Source: Anabaena sp. 4-3
GTDB taxonomy: Bacteria > Cyanobacteriota > Cyanobacteriia > Cyanobacteriales > Nostocaceae
NCBI RefSeq assembly: GCF_001597745.1
Contig: NZ_LUHJ01000012.1
Span: 62,001 to 126,000, forward strand
Length of the DNA stretch: 64,000 bases
Direction of reading: 5' to 3'
Below the pieces are notes generated by a model. The model was not told the origin of the DNA and did no database searches. It worked only from the letters and a program-made list of their open reading frames with translations. A program made the position numbers and the translations under genes. Positions within the stretch are counted from its first letter, which is position 1. Every line of letters starts with the position of its first letter. Of this stretch, positions 62,432 through 64,000 are shown piece after piece.

Positions 62432-64000
62432 TTATCTTTTCAGGAAGCGTTGACGCAGACGGATGACAAAAGTATTCACTTCAGGTATTTTCATCAGTGA
62501 GGCGATCGCCGCAAATACAGCCATCCCCACTAAACCAGATATACACAATTGCAAGATTTGAATTAATAAACCTTCTTTACCCAAGACTTGCTGAGAAGCT
62601 AGCAAAGTGGCAAAGCTGGCAATCCCAGCTACCACACTACCAGCCGTTAGTCCTAAAATGGGGACACTCCACTCACGTAAGGGTAAACCATTGAGTCGGC
62701 GGTCAAGTAACCATAACAGCATTAACATTGAGCTACAATTTACACCCACTGTAGCTAACACCAAACCAGGCGCACCAAAAGGTTTAACTAAAATCCAATC
62801 GAGTACAGCATTCAGCAATATATTAAATGTACTGATGCGAAAAGGTGTCTGTCCATCCCCCAAGGCGTAAAATACCCTGACTAAAACATCACGCCCCAAG
62901 TAAGCAAACATCCCGATACCGTAGGCGATGAGGAGGGATGAAACCAACTGCGTAGCTTCTTGTTTAAACGCACCACGTTGGTAAACTACCTGAACAATTG
63001 GCACAGATAAAGCCACCATCAACGCCCCTAGAGGTAGCATCGTCACAGCAGTGAGTAATAAACCCTGACGAATGCGTAATTTTAAATCTGGCCAGTTTTC
63101 TGGTTCGGCTAGCTTGGCGAATATGGGTAATAGCGGCAGTAAAATAATATTAGAAATAATCCCCAAGGGAGTTTGTACCAACAAATTGGCATAGTTAAAA
63201 CCAGCCGCCGCACCCTGAATCGGACTGGCAAAATACAAGTCAGTCGCCACATTAATCGGCATCATTCCAGAGGAAATTGTTGCCGGGGTCATGATTCTAA
63301 TGACTTCTTGAACTCCGGGGGCTTTAAAATCAAACCTGAGCCTTAATGTACCGAGTCCTAACCGCCATTGTACTATTAACTGCACTACCCATTGAAGAAT
63401 TGCCCCTGCTAGAGTTCCCCCGGCTAAAACTATACCACCGATGAAGGCGTATTCTGGCTTGATGATGTCTTTGCCGAGTTGCAAAGCCAAGACAGCAATA
63501 CCACCTACCACGGTGAGACTAGATAATAGGGGGCTAATAGAGAGTAACCAATATTGATTAGCGGCGTTGAGAGTACCGAAACCGATGCCAATAAATCCTG
63601 AGAATAAAGCCATCGGGGCCATAATTTGCAGTTGTTGAATGGCGATCGCTCTAGTTTTGGCATCTAAACCATAACCCACAATATCAATAATGTTACCAGC
63701 CAAGACAATCTGCAAGACTGTCACCAATAACAACACGCTACCGACGAGAGTTGTCACCGTTTCGACTAGGGGGGCGGCTTCTTCTTGCTTGCGCTTGGCT
63801 AAAACGCTGACGATCGCACTATGTAGCGGCCCGTTTACACCCCCTAATAGTACCAATAAAAAACCGGGGATCACGTAGGCGTAACTATAAGCCGTAGCAG
63901 CTGCACCCACACCAAAAGCAGCCGCGATCGCCTGCTGTCTAATTAAACCAAATACTTTACTAATTAACGTCGCTGCGGCAACAATACCAGCAATCCCAGC
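62432..64000 (-). CDS. murJ: MurJ lipid II flippase, N-terminus beyond the window edge
   Basis: The frame is open from the stop at 62432 to the right edge (523 codons). The edge part reads AGIAGIVAAATLISKVFGLI, then RQQAIAAAFGVGAAATAYSY, so the start lies outside. The body is a MATE-like polytopic protein with the MurJ features VPGFL-type PG loops (YVIPGFLLVLLGGVNGPLHSAIVSVL), LLQTPLGIISNIILLPLLPIFAKLA and the YALGDGQTPFRIS motif. MurJ flips lipid II for peptidoglycan synthesis. The final residues are RLRQRFLKR. The call is confident; only about the first 10-25 residues are missing. Confidence 0.92.
   Translation of the reverse strand, partial: AGIAGIVAAATLISKVFGLIRQQAIAAAFGVGAAATAYSYAYVIPGFLLVLLGGVNGPLHSAIVSVLAKRKQEEAAPLVETVTTLVGSVLLLVTVLQIVLAGNIIDIVGYGLDAKTRAIAIQQLQIMAPMALFSGFIGIGFGTLNAANQYWLLSISPLLSSLTVVGGIAVLALQLGKDIIKPEYAFIGGIVLAGGTLAGAILQWVVQLIVQWRLGLGTLRLRFDFKAPGVQEVIRIMTPATISSGMMPINVATDLYFASPIQGAAAGFNYANLLVQTPLGIISNIILLPLLPIFAKLAEPENWPDLKLRIRQGLLLTAVTMLPLGALMVALSVPIVQVVYQRGAFKQEATQLVSSLLIAYGIGMFAYLGRDVLVRVFYALGDGQTPFRISTFNILLNAVLDWILVKPFGAPGLVLATVGVNCSSMLMLLWLLDRRLNGLPLREWSVPILGLTAGSVVAGIASFATLLASQQVLGKEGLLIQILQLCISGLVGMAVFAAIASLMKIPEVNTFVIRLRQRFLKR

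Overview
The window looks like chromosomal DNA from a filamentous, heterocyst-forming cyanobacterium (Nostocales; Nostoc/Anabaena/Trichormus type). Evidence: frequent HIP1 octamers (GCGATCGC); many dispersed heptanucleotide tandem repeats (CTAATGA, TTTTGAA, GCAAAAT) between genes; cyanobacteria-specific genes (clpR, acsF, devB/devC, an ssl1498-type small protein, PAP/fibrillin); and a complete mycosporine-like amino acid (MAA) cluster of the type described in Anabaena variabilis. The encoded MAA proteins are close to, but not identical with, the A. variabilis sequences I remember, so I do not name a species. No transposase, integrase, CRISPR array, rRNA or tRNA was seen.

Layout. 1-0.8 kb: 3' truncated phoD-type phosphatase gene with a likely Pho box. 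1.1-7.4 kb: four-gene MAA operon on the minus strand, mysA-mysB-mysC-mysE, going from a sugar phosphate to 4-deoxygadusol, then mycosporine-glycine, then an imino-MAA such as shinorine. Its 1.27 kb upstream region has no clear gene but several hairpins. 8.7-12.4 kb: hemW, a PIN-domain membrane protein, a tiny zinc-ribbon protein, a PAP/fibrillin protein and a 56-aa one-helix protein. 12.7-19.3 kb: a tight five-gene operon encoding a divergent Hsp70, a membrane-anchored zinc-ribbon/LysM protein, a large helical-repeat protein, a J-like protein without HPD and a GrpE-like protein. This is the most unusual cytoplasm-to-envelope module here. 19.5-23.2 kb: kptA and a VWA-VWA-glyoxalase operon. 23.5-27.7 kb: clpR-clpP, a J-domain/TPR protein, a Rieske oxygenase and a MoaD-like protein.

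27.8-39.2 kb: five consecutive minus-strand genes for exported proteins. Four carry DUF11-like beta-sandwich repeats and one is a 1251-aa outer-membrane beta-barrel with N-terminal Ig-like domains. This looks like a self-contained cell-surface system. 39.9-41.5 kb: thrC and a ThiS/MoaD-like carrier. 41.8-49.8 kb: an RTX/phytase-like/DUF4114 exoprotein, a membrane coiled-coil/TPR protein with regular 29-residue repeats, and an exported FAD oxidoreductase. 50-53 kb: clpS, DUF2103, two small membrane proteins and an EAL phosphodiesterase. 53.7-57.1 kb: devB-devC exporter genes without devA, facing a tetR gene across two palindromic operators. 57.5-64 kb: DUF2996, a TM2 protein, acsF (chlorophyll synthesis), an orphan dndD-type ATPase and a murJ gene truncated by the right edge.

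Themes are proteostasis (Hsp70 set, two J-type proteins, ClpR/ClpP/ClpS), envelope and surface biology (DUF11/barrel locus, RTX protein, DevBC, MurJ), UV protection (MAA) and tetrapyrrole metabolism (HemW, AcsF, a PAO-like Rieske protein). Functions are assigned by reading motifs only; no database search was possible.
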